From Litoribrevibacter euphylliae (lineage in GTDB: Bacteria; Pseudomonadota; Gammaproteobacteria; Pseudomonadales; Litoribrevibacteraceae), in NCBI RefSeq assembly GCF_042646085.1, contig NZ_JBHRSZ010000004.1:992001-1056000 (forward strand): a stretch of DNA of 64,000 nt. Direction: 5' to 3'. Position numbers and translations under genes: made by a program. Position 1 is the stretch's first letter. Every line of letters starts with the position of its first letter. Shown here one piece after another: positions 1-9,300 of the stretch. The notes under the pieces are model-generated. The model did not search any database, was not told where the DNA came from, and was given only the letters and a program-made list of their open reading frames with translations.

Positions 1-2
1 AC

Positions 3-227
3 CAGCAAGGTCGGGTTGCAATCTGTAGCGGCAGTGAGATAGAAATTGAGTTTTCGGAATCCGCATTCGTGGGCAGCGGGATCTACTTTTTCTCAAATAT
101 CCTAGATGGTTTCTTTTCTCAGTATGCAGCCATTAATAGCTATACACGCTTGACCGTAAAATTCAGAGATCAAGAACGACCTTACCATACATGGAAGGCT
201 CGGGTCGGTCAGAGGGTGTTGGTGTGA
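3..227 (+). CDS. tssF: T6SS baseplate protein TssF, C-terminal end (partial)
   Basis: The reading frame is open from the left edge to a TGA at 225-227, so only the last 74 residues are inside the window. They carry the usual TssF ending: an FVGSG strand, an aromatic stretch with DGFF, the block AAINSYTRL, and a final W-x-x-R-x-G segment. TssF forms the baseplate wedge with TssG and TssK in type VI secretion. The next gene is tssG, the normal order, and the stop overlaps its probable GTG start by four bases (GTGA), so the two are translationally coupled. Confidence 0.85.
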   Translation, partial: QQGRVAICSGSEIEIEFSESAFVGSGIYFFSNILDGFFSQYAAINSYTRLTVKFRDQERPYHTWKARVGQRVLV

Positions 228-1234
228 GTGTTGAGCAGTTAATAGACTCGCCGGGCGACTATGATTTTTATCAGGCGGTTTATCTGGTAGAGCAACAATT
301 ATCGGCTGAAGATAAAGCGTGGCTATCCGTAGGTAAGGATAGTTTTCCAAACAAAGAGCTGATTCGTTTCAAAAGCGATCAACATATTGGTTTTCCAGGC
401 CGTCCGATTACAAAGGCCGAAACAAGACACCAGAGTGATGGAAAAACTGCGTTGGACATGCATGTGAGCTTTATGGGGCTCACAGGATCTAGTGGTGTCC
501 TTCCTATGCATTACAGTGAACTTATCCTGCAGTGTATAAAAAATAGAGACACTGCGATGCGGGATTTCTTTGATCTCTTTAACCATCGTCTGATTTCTTT
601 AAGTTACCGCGCTTGGAAGAAATACCGTATCGCTTGCCATCTAGAGCAAGGTGATGAGTCAAGTTCTGGTAGCGAGGGCCTTGGTGATGCCTTCAGTCGT
701 TCGTTGGCTGCTTTGACCGGGGCAGAAAATGCTTTAGGCATTTATTACGGTGGTTTTTTCAACAAAGTGAATCGTTCGTCCGAAGGATTGCGTCAGTTGT
801 TAACTGATTATCTTGGCTGTCGGGTAGAAATTCATGAGTTGGAAGGTCGTTGGGTAACCTTGGCAAAGCAAGATCAGACTAAACTGCCTTCAAGCTCCGA
901 ATGGGAAGGCCAATACTGCAGACTAGGGTGTGAAGCGACCTTAGGTTCAAAGGTATGGGATATATCTTCTGCAATAAAAGTTGTTGTTTTTCCTGAAGGG
1001 GAGAAACAAGTGCAACAACTATTGCCAGGTTCAGAGTTACGAAAGCAGTTGATGATGCTGTTAGATAATTACGTCAATGATGGCGTAAAGGTAAAACTAC
1101 AGATCACTTCAAAGTTGGATTATTTACCAACAACAAAATTAGGAAAAAATAATTCCTCATTAGGGCAGACCGCTCGTTTAGATGTACCTCTAAACAAACG
1201 GACAAATCTTAATCAAGAGTATGCCTCTATTTAG
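224..1234 (+). CDS. tssG: T6SS baseplate protein TssG (VasB/ImpH family)
   Basis: The protein has about 336 residues. Near its start it has DYDFYQAVYLVE, the FxFFQAVRLLE-type motif of TssG, then FPGRPI and a VSFMGLTGSSGVLP block, with an LG..LGQTARL tail near the C-terminus as usual. TssG pairs with TssF in the baseplate wedge. I chose GTG at 224 because AGAGGG (211-216) lies seven bases upstream and the start overlaps the tssF stop; ATG at 191 is in frame, would add 11 residues and overlap tssF by 37 bases, and has no visible ribosome site. clpV follows after about 40 bp. Confidence 0.88.
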   Translation: MSVEQLIDSPGDYDFYQAVYLVEQQLSAEDKAWLSVGKDSFPNKELIRFKSDQHIGFPGRPITKAETRHQSDGKTALDMHVSFMGLTGSSGVLPMHYSELILQCIKNRDTAMRDFFDLFNHRLISLSYRAWKKYRIACHLEQGDESSSGSEGLGDAFSRSLAALTGAENALGIYYGGFFNKVNRSSEGLRQLLTDYLGCRVEIHELEGRWVTLAKQDQTKLPSSSEWEGQYCRLGCEATLGSKVWDISSAIKVVVFPEGEKQVQQLLPGSELRKQLMMLLDNYVNDGVKVKLQITSKLDYLPTTKLGKNNSSLGQTARLDVPLNKRTNLNQEYASI

Positions 1235-1275
1235 ATATCAAATTGAATGGACTCAGTTAGCGAAAGGACGCAGTA

Positions 1276-3882
1276 ATGACAACCGTAACACTTAAAAGCC
1301 TTGTTAACAGGTTAAACCCTCAATGTCGAAATGCATTGGAAGCAGCGACTGCTTTGTGCCAATCCCGAAGTCACTTCACTGTTGAAATCGACCATTGGTT
1401 GTCCGCCATGCTTGATCAAGACATGGGTGACATTAAAATCATTTGTGGCTTTTTTGGTATTAATCCCGATGAATTAAACTCAGAAATTCAAACGGCTCTA
1501 GAAAAGCAAAAATCGGGAAATAACTCTTTACCAAGCATTTCTATCCAATTAACTAGCCTACTAAAGCAAGCTTGGTTGGATACGAGTATTCAGTTTGGGG
1601 ATAATCAGATCCGGTCTGCGTACATTCTGTATACTCTGCTAAATGATGAAACCCTATCAGTGTGGGTTGCACGCAGTTCTAAGCAACTGAGCAGAATTGA
1701 TGCTGAACAGCTTCTTCAGGCTTGGCCAAATTTACAGAAAGACTCTCAAGAAGCGAGTTCTGCTTCAGTCGAAAGCACCCCATCTATAAATTCAGGTTCA
1801 GCGGCACTGGATCAATTCACTATTGACCTAACGGAGCAGGCTAGAGCAGGAAAAATTGATCCAATCCTAGGAAGAGATAATGAGATTCGTCAAATGGCGG
1901 ATATCTTAACTCGACGCAGACAGAATAATCCTATTCTGACTGGTGAAGCAGGTGTTGGTAAAACTGCCGTTGTAGAAGGTTTAGCTTTGAGAATCGCTCA
2001 GAGCGATGTACCTGAGAAACTTAAAAATGTTTCTATCCGAGTTTTGGATTTAGCGCTTCTTCAAGCCGGTGCAGGCATGAAAGGGGAGTTTGAAAATCGC
2101 TTAAAGCAAGTCATTAAAGAAGTGTCTAATTCTCCGGTTCCAATCATTTTATTCATTGATGAAGCTCATACTATGATTGGAAGTGGCGGTCAGGCTGGTC
2201 AAAATGACGCCGCTAATCTTTTGAAACCGGCTCTGGCTAGAGGCGAACTTAGAACAATCGCTGCCACTACTTGGGCCGAATATAAGAAATATTTTGAAAA
2301 AGACGCCGCGCTAACAAGACGTTTTCAGGTTGTGAAAGTAGAAGAGCCAAGCCCTGAAAAAGCGGTAGTCATGATGCGTGGGTTGCTACCAGTAATGGAG
2401 CAACATCATACCGTTTCTATTTCCGATCAGGCGCTACATGCTGCTGTTACTTTGTCTGACCGTTATATCAATGGTCGACAACTCCCAGATAAAGCTGTTG
2501 GTTTGCTGGATACTGCGTGTGCAAGGGTTGCAATGAGCCAGGATGCAACGCCAGCTCAAGTTGAGAATAAGCAGCGCCGACAGGCTCAAATTACTTCCGA
2601 GATTGAGGTTCTTCAGAGAGAGCAAAAAATTGGTGAAGACCATAGCGACTCCCTCGACCTTCTTCAACAGGAGTTAACTGCCGTAGAGTCAGAGTTAGAA
2701 ACCCTAAAACAACGCTGGGAAGATGAGAAATCGCTAGTAGAAGAGGCACAGTCAATTGTGTCAGAGATTTCTAGTGATGCAGAGTTGGCTGTGGAAGTAG
2801 TAGACGATAAGAAAGCTCGACTGAAAGAAATTCGAGATACATTGTCAAATCAAACCGATCCTATGGTGCATTGGCAAGTCACTGACACCTTGGTTGCAGA
2901 AGTTGTCTCTGACTGGACAGGAATTCCATTAGGTCGAATGCAGGCCGATGAAATAGAGACCATCCTTTCGCTTCAGTCTCATCTTGAAGAACGTGTGATT
3001 GGTCAGAAACATGCGCTTGAGCTTATTTCTAAAACAGTCCAGACCTCACGAGCTCATTTAAGTGATGAGAATCGCCCCAATGGTATTTTCTTGCTTACTG
3101 GTCCAAGTGGCGTAGGGAAAACCGAAACCGCATTAGCCTTAGCTGAACAAGTCTATGGCAGTGAAGATAATGTCACTGTCATCAACATGTCTGAATTCAA
3201 AGAAGAGCATAAGGTCTCGCTCCTGTTGGGCTCGCCTCCTGGTTATGTTGGTTATGGCGAAGGAGGAGTGCTGACAGAGGCGGTTCGTCGTAAGCCTTAC
3301 AGTGTGGTTTTATTGGATGAGATGGAAAAAGCCCATCCAGGCGTTCAAGATATTTTCTATCAAGTCTTTGATAAAGGAATGATTAAAGACGGCGAAGGCC
3401 GTGATATCGACTTCTGTAACACCACGATTATTATGACGTCCAACGTGGGTACAGACACCACCATGCGCTTGTGTGAGGACCCAGAAACAGCACCGTCTCC
3501 AGTCGGTCTTGGGAAAGCCCTTAAAGACGATTTACTGGCTGTGTTCAAACCGGCATTTCTAGGTAGGCTTAATGTCATTCCTTACCTCCCTCTAAATGAA
3601 GAAGAATTATCTTCCATCGCGAAACTACAGCTGAATAAAGTCGTAAAGCGTCTGAAAAACAACTATCAAGCAAACTTTACTTATGATGAAACTGTTGTAT
3701 GTAGCATTGTTGAACAATGTACGGATGTTGATTCAGGGGCTCGTGTGATTCATAACATTTTGCAGAATCAAATCTTGCCAGAGCTCTCTCTTAAGATACT
3801 AGGAAGAATGGCTGATAAAACTCCACTAACTTCGGTTCAACTTGCTGTAGAAGAAGGAAAATTTGTGGTTGAGCTCACATAA
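1276..3882 (+). CDS. tssH: T6SS sheath-recycling AAA+ ATPase TssH (ClpV)
   Basis: An 868-residue ClpB-like ATPase that disassembles the contracted TssB/TssC sheath in the cytoplasm. Domains in order: Clp-N domain (about 10-160); first AAA+ domain with Walker A GEAGVGKT at 223-230 and Walker B ILFIDEAH near 295; a coiled-coil middle domain (about 420-540, rich in E, Q and K); second AAA+ domain with Walker A GPSGVGKT at 609-616 and Walker B VVLLDEMEKAHP near 677; C-terminal small domain. The tssG neighbour and hcp-vgrG downstream favour ClpV over ClpB. AAAGGA lies just upstream of the ATG. Length fits the family and both ATPase sites look intact. Confidence 0.94.
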   Translation: MTTVTLKSLVNRLNPQCRNALEAATALCQSRSHFTVEIDHWLSAMLDQDMGDIKIICGFFGINPDELNSEIQTALEKQKSGNNSLPSISIQLTSLLKQAWLDTSIQFGDNQIRSAYILYTLLNDETLSVWVARSSKQLSRIDAEQLLQAWPNLQKDSQEASSASVESTPSINSGSAALDQFTIDLTEQARAGKIDPILGRDNEIRQMADILTRRRQNNPILTGEAGVGKTAVVEGLALRIAQSDVPEKLKNVSIRVLDLALLQAGAGMKGEFENRLKQVIKEVSNSPVPIILFIDEAHTMIGSGGQAGQNDAANLLKPALARGELRTIAATTWAEYKKYFEKDAALTRRFQVVKVEEPSPEKAVVMMRGLLPVMEQHHTVSISDQALHAAVTLSDRYINGRQLPDKAVGLLDTACARVAMSQDATPAQVENKQRRQAQITSEIEVLQREQKIGEDHSDSLDLLQQELTAVESELETLKQRWEDEKSLVEEAQSIVSEISSDAELAVEVVDDKKARLKEIRDTLSNQTDPMVHWQVTDTLVAEVVSDWTGIPLGRMQADEIETILSLQSHLEERVIGQKHALELISKTVQTSRAHLSDENRPNGIFLLTGPSGVGKTETALALAEQVYGSEDNVTVINMSEFKEEHKVSLLLGSPPGYVGYGEGGVLTEAVRRKPYSVVLLDEMEKAHPGVQDIFYQVFDKGMIKDGEGRDIDFCNTTIIMTSNVGTDTTMRLCEDPETAPSPVGLGKALKDDLLAVFKPAFLGRLNVIPYLPLNEEELSSIAKLQLNKVVKRLKNNYQANFTYDETVVCSIVEQCTDVDSGARVIHNILQNQILPELSLKILGRMADKTPLTSVQLAVEEGKFVVELT

Positions 3883-4141
3883 GTAACTTTTCAATCACTT
3901 TTCGTTATTGCGTACTAAAAAGGGGTTTATATACTCCGAGAGCATCAAAGACATAGCAAGCTTTACGGAAGTGAAATAACACGGAAGCAAAAAATAAACA
4001 AGCTTGCTTTAATGAATGATCTAAATATTTAATTTGTTTATTTTTCAAAGGTTTATTGAACGGATTTCAACGCCTACTTTAAGTTGTAGTAGGTTTAAAC
4101 CAGGTCGGAATTGACCAAAATTTATGCACAAGGAGCATAGC

Positions 4142-4621
4142 ATGCAATCTAATACGTACTTGAATTATGAAGGTATTAAAGGTGAAACGACTGCGGAAGA
4201 GTTCAAGGATATGATTACTCTTCTTTCCATGGATTGGGGGTCAAGCCGTGAGCTTTCATCATTCACTGGTACTGCCCAGGATCGTGAAGCAAGTTCAACT
4301 CGTCTTAGTGATATCGTTATTACTAAGCTTCAGGACAAAGCTTCTCCAGATCTATTCAAAGAAGCAACTATTGGTAAAGGTAAGAGCGCTGTTTTTCACA
4401 TCACTAAGCAAGGTGACAAGATCGAAGAAATCATGAAGATTGAGTTATCTGACGCGATGGTGAGCAGCTATCAAATGTCTGTTCAAGGCGATCGTCCAAT
4501 CGAAACTATTACTATCAGCTACACCGAGCTGATGATGACTGTTACTCCAACAGATGACAAAAACAATGTTTCTGCTCCGTTGGTATACGGTTACAGCGGT
4601 GTTAAAGGTCAGCAAATGTAA
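4142..4621 (+). CDS. hcp: T6SS tube protein Hcp (TssD)
   Basis: A 159-residue Hcp-family protein that forms the stacked hexameric rings of the T6SS inner tube and is secreted. The start resembles the family (YLNYEGIKGETT), and alternating beta strands with SDAMVSSYQMS and ETITISYTEL run to the end. I chose ATG at 4142 because AAGGAG at 4130-4135 sits six bases upstream; an earlier in-frame ATG at 4124 lies before that ribosome site. The 259-bp gap after clpV, which contains a small CCTACT/AGTAGG hairpin (4073-4093), suggests hcp has its own promoter, as is common for this highly expressed protein; I saw no clear sigma-54 site. Confidence 0.93.
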   Translation: MQSNTYLNYEGIKGETTAEEFKDMITLLSMDWGSSRELSSFTGTAQDREASSTRLSDIVITKLQDKASPDLFKEATIGKGKSAVFHITKQGDKIEEIMKIELSDAMVSSYQMSVQGDRPIETITISYTELMMTVTPTDDKNNVSAPLVYGYSGVKGQQM

Positions 4622-4738
4622 GCTTGTTGCTGATTTGTCTGGCGTCATCATGGCGCCAGATTTCATTTCCTTGATCGATTTTATTAAGCGACAGGACGTC
4701 GTGAAGTTTGATCATTATCATGAAGTAGAGGCGAATGG

Positions 4739-6604
4739 ATGCTTAAAGCCACACAAGATTCAAATACGATCAAAATAATCACCCCCCTTGGAAAAGATAC
4801 TCTTCACTTAACTCGTTTTGATGCGCATGAAGGTATTTCTCAGCCTTTTCGTTACGATGTTCTAATGTATACCAATGGTGTTGAAATTGATCCCAAGTCT
4901 TTGATTGGCCAATCAGTTACTATTTCATTGTTAATGAACAAAGACGGTAGTGTTGTAGAACGATTTTTTAACGGGATCGTTAGTGAGTTGCGTTCTCTGG
5001 GGCAAAGAACACCAAAAGAGGCGGATGGCGAATTATTTCGAGACTATTCGGCAACAATTTTGCCCGCATCCTGGTTGATGAATCATAGGGTAAATTGCAG
5101 GATTTTTCAGAACGTCTCTGTGCTTGATATTGCCAAAACTCTGTTTGACGAACACAAGGTCAAATTTTTAAGTAAGTTAAAGAAAACCTATCCTGCGTAT
5201 GAGTATTGTGTTCAGTATCAGGAATCTGACTGGTCTTTTATTTCCCGATTATTTGAACAAGAAGGGATCTTTCATTTTTTTGAACATGATAAAACCAAAC
5301 ATTCCATTGTTCTTGCAGATGATACTTCTGCATATCAACCATGTGACGAAGCTAAAGTTAAATACTCATCAGGGAGTTTAGCGGAATCTCATGTTCATCA
5401 CTGGAACTCTGGCTTAAATATTACTCCCGGAAAGTACACTCAAAAAGGGTACGATCTCCAAAAGCCTAAACTATTACCTGAAGGCAGCAGGGCAGAGGGC
5501 TCAGTAATTCCTAATCAATCGAATTATGAAGTTTTTGAGTATGCTGGAGAGGGTAAGTTCACTGATCGCGCCCAATCTATTGCTAATGTACGTTTAGAAG
5601 AGCTCCAAAAAGAAACTCAAACCAGAGTGGGTGCTGGAAACTGTCGATCTTTTGCGCCTGGTAGAACCTTTGAATTTAGTGATCACGATGATAAGAGTGA
5701 AATTGGTCAAGGTTATTTGATCACTAAAGTGAGTATTTCAGCATCTATTCACAGCCAAACAGGGGCCAGTCAGACATCAAATGATACAATCACTAACAGT
5801 TTTAACTGTGTCCCTAAAGATGTGATATATCGCCCTACTGTGTTGACGCCTAAGCCGGTTATCCACGGTGTTCAGACCGCCGTTGTAACAGGGGAAAGTG
5901 GTGACGAAATTCACATCGATAAATATGGTCGTGTGAAAGTTCAGTTTCATTGGGATCGAGAAGGTAAAAAAGACAGCAAAAGCTCTTGCTGGATTCGCGT
6001 GAGCCAAACCTGGGCAGGTAAGCGTTGGGGCGCATTTTTCTTTCCACGTGTAGGACAAGAAGTACTGGTAGAGTTTATAAATGGCGATCCTGATCAGCCT
6101 ATTATTATTGGTGCTGTTTATAACGCTGACCTAATGCCTCCTTATGACCTACCTGCCAATAAAACCCAAAGCGGCATCAAATCACGTTCTACAAAAACTG
6201 GGTCTGATACGAACTTCAATGAACTCCGTTTCGAAGACGATAAAGGCAATGAGTTGGTGATGCTTCATGCTGAAAAAGATCATCACTTAAATGTTGAAAA
6301 TGACCAAGTGGATTGGGTTGGCAATGACAGAGCGACCACGATTGATAACAACGAAACCGTTACGATCGCCAAAGACAGAAATACCAAAATCGATGGCTCA
6401 GACACGTTAAAAATTGCTAAGAAACTGACCATTGATGTTGGCCAAGAGATCAGCCTTAAAACGGGCGGATCTTCTATAACGATGAAAAGTGATGGAACTA
6501 TTACCATCAAAGGCAAGAATGTAACTGTAGACGGTGGCGCTAATACAACCGTCAAAGGTGGTGCCCAGGTTGTTGTTAAGGGCGGTACGGTGGCAATTAA
6601 CTAG
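4739..6604 (+). CDS. vgrG: T6SS spike protein VgrG (TssI)
   Basis: A 621-residue VgrG that trimerises to cap the Hcp tube. The N-terminal part (1-370) is the gp27-like domain, starting TPLGKDTLHLTRFDAHEGIS. The gp5-like OB fold (about 380-475) contains IDKYGRVKVQFHWDREG, SCWIRVSQTWAG and FPRVGQEVLVEF. The C-terminal beta-prism needle (about 510-621) is made of short repeats such as NETVTIAKDRNTKIDGS. It ends at the needle, with no fused effector domain, so cargo must bind through PAAR or adaptors. AGAGG lies seven bases before the ATG. PAAR follows 47 bp downstream. Confidence 0.95.
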   Translation: MLKATQDSNTIKIITPLGKDTLHLTRFDAHEGISQPFRYDVLMYTNGVEIDPKSLIGQSVTISLLMNKDGSVVERFFNGIVSELRSLGQRTPKEADGELFRDYSATILPASWLMNHRVNCRIFQNVSVLDIAKTLFDEHKVKFLSKLKKTYPAYEYCVQYQESDWSFISRLFEQEGIFHFFEHDKTKHSIVLADDTSAYQPCDEAKVKYSSGSLAESHVHHWNSGLNITPGKYTQKGYDLQKPKLLPEGSRAEGSVIPNQSNYEVFEYAGEGKFTDRAQSIANVRLEELQKETQTRVGAGNCRSFAPGRTFEFSDHDDKSEIGQGYLITKVSISASIHSQTGASQTSNDTITNSFNCVPKDVIYRPTVLTPKPVIHGVQTAVVTGESGDEIHIDKYGRVKVQFHWDREGKKDSKSSCWIRVSQTWAGKRWGAFFFPRVGQEVLVEFINGDPDQPIIIGAVYNADLMPPYDLPANKTQSGIKSRSTKTGSDTNFNELRFEDDKGNELVMLHAEKDHHLNVENDQVDWVGNDRATTIDNNETVTIAKDRNTKIDGSDTLKIAKKLTIDVGQEISLKTGGSSITMKSDGTITIKGKNVTVDGGANTTVKGGAQVVVKGGTVAIN

Positions 6605-6651
6605 CCACTATTTTTGAGTTACAAAGTCGACCCTTTTTAGAGGTAATCATT

Positions 6652-6939
6652 ATGGGGAAACCCGCAGCAACAATTTCTCACTTCCATGTATGTCCGAGAT
6701 CTACAGGCCCCGTACCTCATGTTGGCGGTCCCGTTGTTGTTGGCTCAGGAAATGTCTTAATTGGTGGCCTGCCTGCGGCGCGTCAAGGTGACATGATGGT
6801 ATGTGTAGGACCGCCTGATTCTATTTCGTCTGGTTCTGCAACCGTAAAAATAAATGGTAAACCTGCCGCCAGGATGGGGGACAGTAGTAAACATGGTGGA
6901 AAAATCGTAGTTGGTAACCCCACTGTAACCATTGGATAA
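6652..6939 (+). CDS. PAAR-domain T6SS tip protein
   Basis: A 95-residue single-domain PAAR protein, the metal-binding cone that sharpens the VgrG trimer. It shows the family pattern: MGKPAATIS start, CPRSTGPVPHVGGPVVVGSGNV with conserved Cys and His, GLPAARQGDMMVCVGPPD, NGKPAARMGDSSKHGG and a VTIG ending. Candidate Zn ligands are the His/Cys in the first block and the Cys and His near residues 47 and 83. AGAGG is upstream. There is no extension, so no fused toxin. Confidence 0.94.
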   Translation: MGKPAATISHFHVCPRSTGPVPHVGGPVVVGSGNVLIGGLPAARQGDMMVCVGPPDSISSGSATVKINGKPAARMGDSSKHGGKIVVGNPTVTIG

Positions 6940-6947
6940 GAAAGATA

Positions 6948-8105
6948 ATGTTAGACAAGGAAAGTCTACAAGAGCACTGTGAAGCTTTGTTAGAGCAGCG
7001 TCTGTTTCTCCAGCGGATGTGGCTAACTACACATCAACAGCTTAAACAACATGATTCTCGACTCATTGACTCACTTAGTCTTTTGACAAGTTATTCTGAA
7101 CTAGGTGATGGATCAGAAGCGCTGAAGCTCTTGTTGTCTGATAGTGATTCCTGGGTTCAAAATGTGATCGAACCTGAGAATACATGGGAAACGAATTATC
7201 TTCTGTTCCTCGCAGAGTTGTCTTTAGCCTTGGGGATTAATAAAAGAGACCATTTAATTCCTTTAATGCTCAAAACTGACTCAGAAAAGACTCGTCGCTT
7301 TGGATTAGAGTTGTTACTTAGAGACAGTAAAAGGTTACCACATGAGTATTTTGAAGCATGTTTAACGGAGCTTAATCCCATTGATCTGTTGTTGTTAGGT
7401 AAATGTGGTGATGCTCGTCAAGTTAGTGGCCTTAGATCCATAGTGACTGATATTCAAGCAGACCAGATTCAAAGAAACTTTGCCCAGTTAGGTCTTTTAT
7501 TACTTGGTGAAAGAGTTGATTCAGCGGCACTGTTCTATGAACTCCTCAAACACCCGCAATATTTAACTGATGAAGTAGTTAATTTACTTGTTTCTGCTAT
7601 GTCAAAAGATCGGTGCGACGCTCTGATTAAAGACTTGGCTAGTACCTCAAATATTGAGAAGTCGTTACTCATTTCTGTAATGTCTAAGTCTGCGTGTGTT
7701 CAATATATTCCGTTTCTATGTGAATTCCTTTCTCAAGAGCCCTATCGAGAAACGGTTCTTAAAGGCCTTGTAACACAACTCGGTGATGAACTGGTTCAAT
7801 TAATTCCTTACGAAGCATTTCACCCAACTCGTGATGTTGCTTGGGATGTAATTGATACAAATATTGTTGAAAAAGACATCCTGGATTGGTTTCATGCTAG
7901 TGCTGCAAACCGGGCAAGTCGGCAATTAGCTGGGCAAGACTTGTCGAGCGTTAAGTTTGAAGAAGTCTTGTTGTATGGGAATTCTCTCCAAAGAAATCAG
8001 GCTGCGGTTCATTTGACCTTCAATAACCCATCCCATGCTCTGATTTGTTCTACAGCGTTGTCGGCAAGTTGTGGCAAAAGAAATGATGTCGGCGGTTCTA
8101 TATGA
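6948..8105 (+). CDS. T6SS-associated HEAT-like protein (TIGR02270-like)
   Basis: A 385-residue, mostly helical, leucine-rich protein of short repeats, read as HEAT-like. The C-terminal block NRASRQLAGQDLSSVKFEEV, with the later LQRNQAAVHL, resembles the TIGR02270 family found in many proteobacterial T6SS clusters; its exact role is not known to me. It starts nine bases after the PAAR gene and overlaps the next gene by four bases (ATGA), so it belongs to the vgrG operon. The position after PAAR could also suit an effector or chaperone, but I see no catalytic motif or signal peptide. Family assignment is by pattern only. Confidence 0.6.
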   Translation: MLDKESLQEHCEALLEQRLFLQRMWLTTHQQLKQHDSRLIDSLSLLTSYSELGDGSEALKLLLSDSDSWVQNVIEPENTWETNYLLFLAELSLALGINKRDHLIPLMLKTDSEKTRRFGLELLLRDSKRLPHEYFEACLTELNPIDLLLLGKCGDARQVSGLRSIVTDIQADQIQRNFAQLGLLLLGERVDSAALFYELLKHPQYLTDEVVNLLVSAMSKDRCDALIKDLASTSNIEKSLLISVMSKSACVQYIPFLCEFLSQEPYRETVLKGLVTQLGDELVQLIPYEAFHPTRDVAWDVIDTNIVEKDILDWFHASAANRASRQLAGQDLSSVKFEEVLLYGNSLQRNQAAVHLTFNNPSHALICSTALSASCGKRNDVGGSI

Positions 8106-9070
8106 ACCTTGTAATAGAGCATCAGTCAATGCTTTTAGGAAAAGCCAGTGATTCAAAGTTAGCTACTAGACTGGATTCAGTTCCTGTTTTTCCTGAAGAA
8201 GTCGTTTTAAAGGATGAAAGGTCTATATTTGGGTCGTTTTGTTATGAACTTGATGTCTTCGAGACTGTTGAATCTCGCTATTTAGCTCTACTAAGTCAGG
8301 CATTAGATGGCTTAGAAGTTGATCCTTCGAATGATCCAGTTCTCTTTATTCCACCGTCCTATGGCTTGCAGGATCAAAATCAGTTGTCCCAATGGACAAA
8401 ACTCTTAGCAGAAGCTCATCCTAATCTTGTTAGTCATGCCGATAGCCGGGTATATCCTTATGGACGGGCTGCTGCACTCATGGCTTTGTCTCATCTTCAA
8501 GAAATATTCAAACATAGACCTGATGGCAGAGTTTGGTTAATGGGGGTCGATAGTTTGGGCGACTTTAATCTTCTTGATCTCTTGGCTCAGGATGGGATGT
8601 TGTTAGACGAGTCAGGTGAGGGTATTGTTGCCTCTGAAGGTGCAATCATCTTAGGTCTTCGAAGATCGACTCATGGCCTAACAGTGAATTGGTCTGGATC
8701 AGATGCGAATATTCAAAGACATAATATCCACGACCAGGGTGACATAGCAGTAGAGCAGTTATTCCATAACGTTGTCGATCAAATGAATACTGCACTTTCC
8801 TGGATCTATTTACCGGATAATGGCGACGCTCAACTAACTCAAGCTTGGTCGGATAAATACCGAGTTCTCGCTCCTGTTGTTTCTAAGCATACACAAATGA
8901 ACTTCTCTACCGTTTTTACTGGCGAACTCGGTTCAGTTGGTGCTCTTTATCGCTTCTTTCATATTTATGAGTCTTATAGAAAAGAGCGCCTTGAAGGCCT
9001 AACACTGCAATGTGAAATTTCAGATAAGCTCTACCGAGCAATGGCGATATATAATTGGACGTCAATATAG
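8102..9070 (+). CDS. Degenerate thiolase/ketosynthase-like T6SS-linked protein
   Basis: A 322-residue protein reminiscent of beta-ketoacyl synthases: around 150-190 it has the strand VWLMGVDSL, then a SEGAIILGL block comparable to the PGEGAA segment after the active site, and late GELGSVGALYRFFHIYES resembles the GxxGAA/G end motif. I cannot find a nucleophilic Cys in a ketosynthase context or the two His residues, so it is probably non-catalytic. It overlaps the previous gene by four bases and ends the T6SS operon. What it does is unknown. Confidence 0.55.
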   Translation: MNLVIEHQSMLLGKASDSKLATRLDSVPVFPEEVVLKDERSIFGSFCYELDVFETVESRYLALLSQALDGLEVDPSNDPVLFIPPSYGLQDQNQLSQWTKLLAEAHPNLVSHADSRVYPYGRAAALMALSHLQEIFKHRPDGRVWLMGVDSLGDFNLLDLLAQDGMLLDESGEGIVASEGAIILGLRRSTHGLTVNWSGSDANIQRHNIHDQGDIAVEQLFHNVVDQMNTALSWIYLPDNGDAQLTQAWSDKYRVLAPVVSKHTQMNFSTVFTGELGSVGALYRFFHIYESYRKERLEGLTLQCEISDKLYRAMAIYNWTSI

Positions 9071-9279
9071 AGCCTAATAGAAACACACAATAAAACACCA
9101 GTTAAATCCCACAACTCAACTGATCATGAATAGTATTCACTTCTGTTAGGCTTTTTGGCCTATTTCCTTAAATTTATACTCTCCTAAACTCGAACTCTTT
9201 AGAAATTTTGCATTTAGTTAAGTGCTTTAACTACATAGAAAATCAGGTGTATGTGCATTCGTATAACGCCAAAACCATG

Positions 9280-9298
9280 AACTATAAGGATTAGGTAA
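9280..9298. repeat. 19-bp repeat, copy 1 (ribosome-site block)
   Basis: AACTATAAGGATTAGGTAA occurs here and again at 20652-20670 with no mismatch. In both places a start codon follows within one to three bases (GTG at 9301, ATG at 20672). It contains AAGGA, a plausible ribosome-binding site for the FAD oxidoreductase gene. The 230-bp gap that holds it also has a small AGGC/GCCT hairpin near 9148-9162. Confidence 0.7.
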
Positions 9299-9300
9299 CA

